Below are positions 63,910 through 64,000 of a stretch of 64,000 nt of DNA, one piece after another. Position 1 is the stretch's first letter. Every line of letters starts with the position of its first letter. The notes under the pieces were generated by a model that saw only the letters and a list, made by a program, of their open reading frames with translations, did not search any database and was not told the origin of the DNA. The stretch is from NCBI GenBank assembly GCA_013397455.1, contig VYZB01000383.1, forward strand, positions 682,764 through 746,763, given 5' to 3'. The DNA comes from Crotophaga sulcirostris. Its lineage: Eukaryota > Chordata > Aves > Cuculiformes > Crotophagidae. A program made the position numbers and the translations under genes.

Positions 63910-64000
63910 CTGAAATACAAACAGTTCCACTTTCAGAAAGACAAATGCTTATCCAGAGTGTGTAACATGGGTAGAGAAGGGTGGAGGTTCCCCTTTCATC
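63910..64000. other. SEMA5B: Intronic sequence upstream of SEMA5B start-codon exon
   Basis: Only the splice acceptor tract adjacent to 63910 is recognisable. Confidence 0.6.

Noticed and set aside
1..64000. tRNA, rRNA, CRISPR, telomeric repeat or endogenous retrovirus body
   Set aside because: No cloverleaf boxes, spaced direct-repeat arrays, TTAGGG arrays, or gag/pol/env motifs were seen on either strand.

Overview
The window is animal nuclear DNA from a bird. It is AT-rich and intron-like, and is scattered with 5'-truncated copies of the avian LINE CR1. Most of these copies belong to one young, little-diverged family whose 3' tail is built from an 8-bp unit (tgatactg) instead of the usual attctatg. 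Heavy recent CR1 expansion is known from woodpeckers and their relatives, so I infer a piciform or a near relative. That is inference from repeat content only, and no species was identified. There are no bacterial genes, CRISPR arrays, rRNA or tRNA genes.

One protein-coding gene is supported, on the minus strand: semaphorin 5B (SEMA5B). Three coding exons were found by reading splice sites and peptides. The first coding exon (63707-63857, with 5' UTR up to 63909) carries the start codon and signal peptide. The second is at 47460-47559 and the third at 31276-31321. Their splice phases join exactly to give the first 99 residues, up to the start of the sema propeller. The remainder of the gene, about 90% of the protein, should lie to the left of position 1 or less likely in a gap. 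The promoter and at least one 5' untranslated exon lie to the right of position 64000. The window is therefore almost wholly SEMA5B introns of 16.1 kb, 16.1 kb and at least 31.3 kb.

Layout: 1-31275 is intron 3, with seven young CR1 copies, one older CR1, a 183-bp hAT-type DNA transposon remnant with terminal inverted repeats and a target duplication, and a 240-N gap that abuts a CR1. 31322-47459 is intron 2, with three young CR1 copies (two of them an inverted pair), two MIR relics, a block with two perfect hairpins and a 476-N gap. 47560-63706 is intron 1, with three young CR1 copies, one older CR1, a palindromic ancient repeat, possible MIR relics and small tandem duplications.

I found no convincing new biological system. 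The most useful observations are the SEMA5B exon set, the hAT miniature element, the young CR1 family with its changed tail and two sub-types, one CR1 copy flanked by a 9-bp duplication, and the hairpin block in intron 2.
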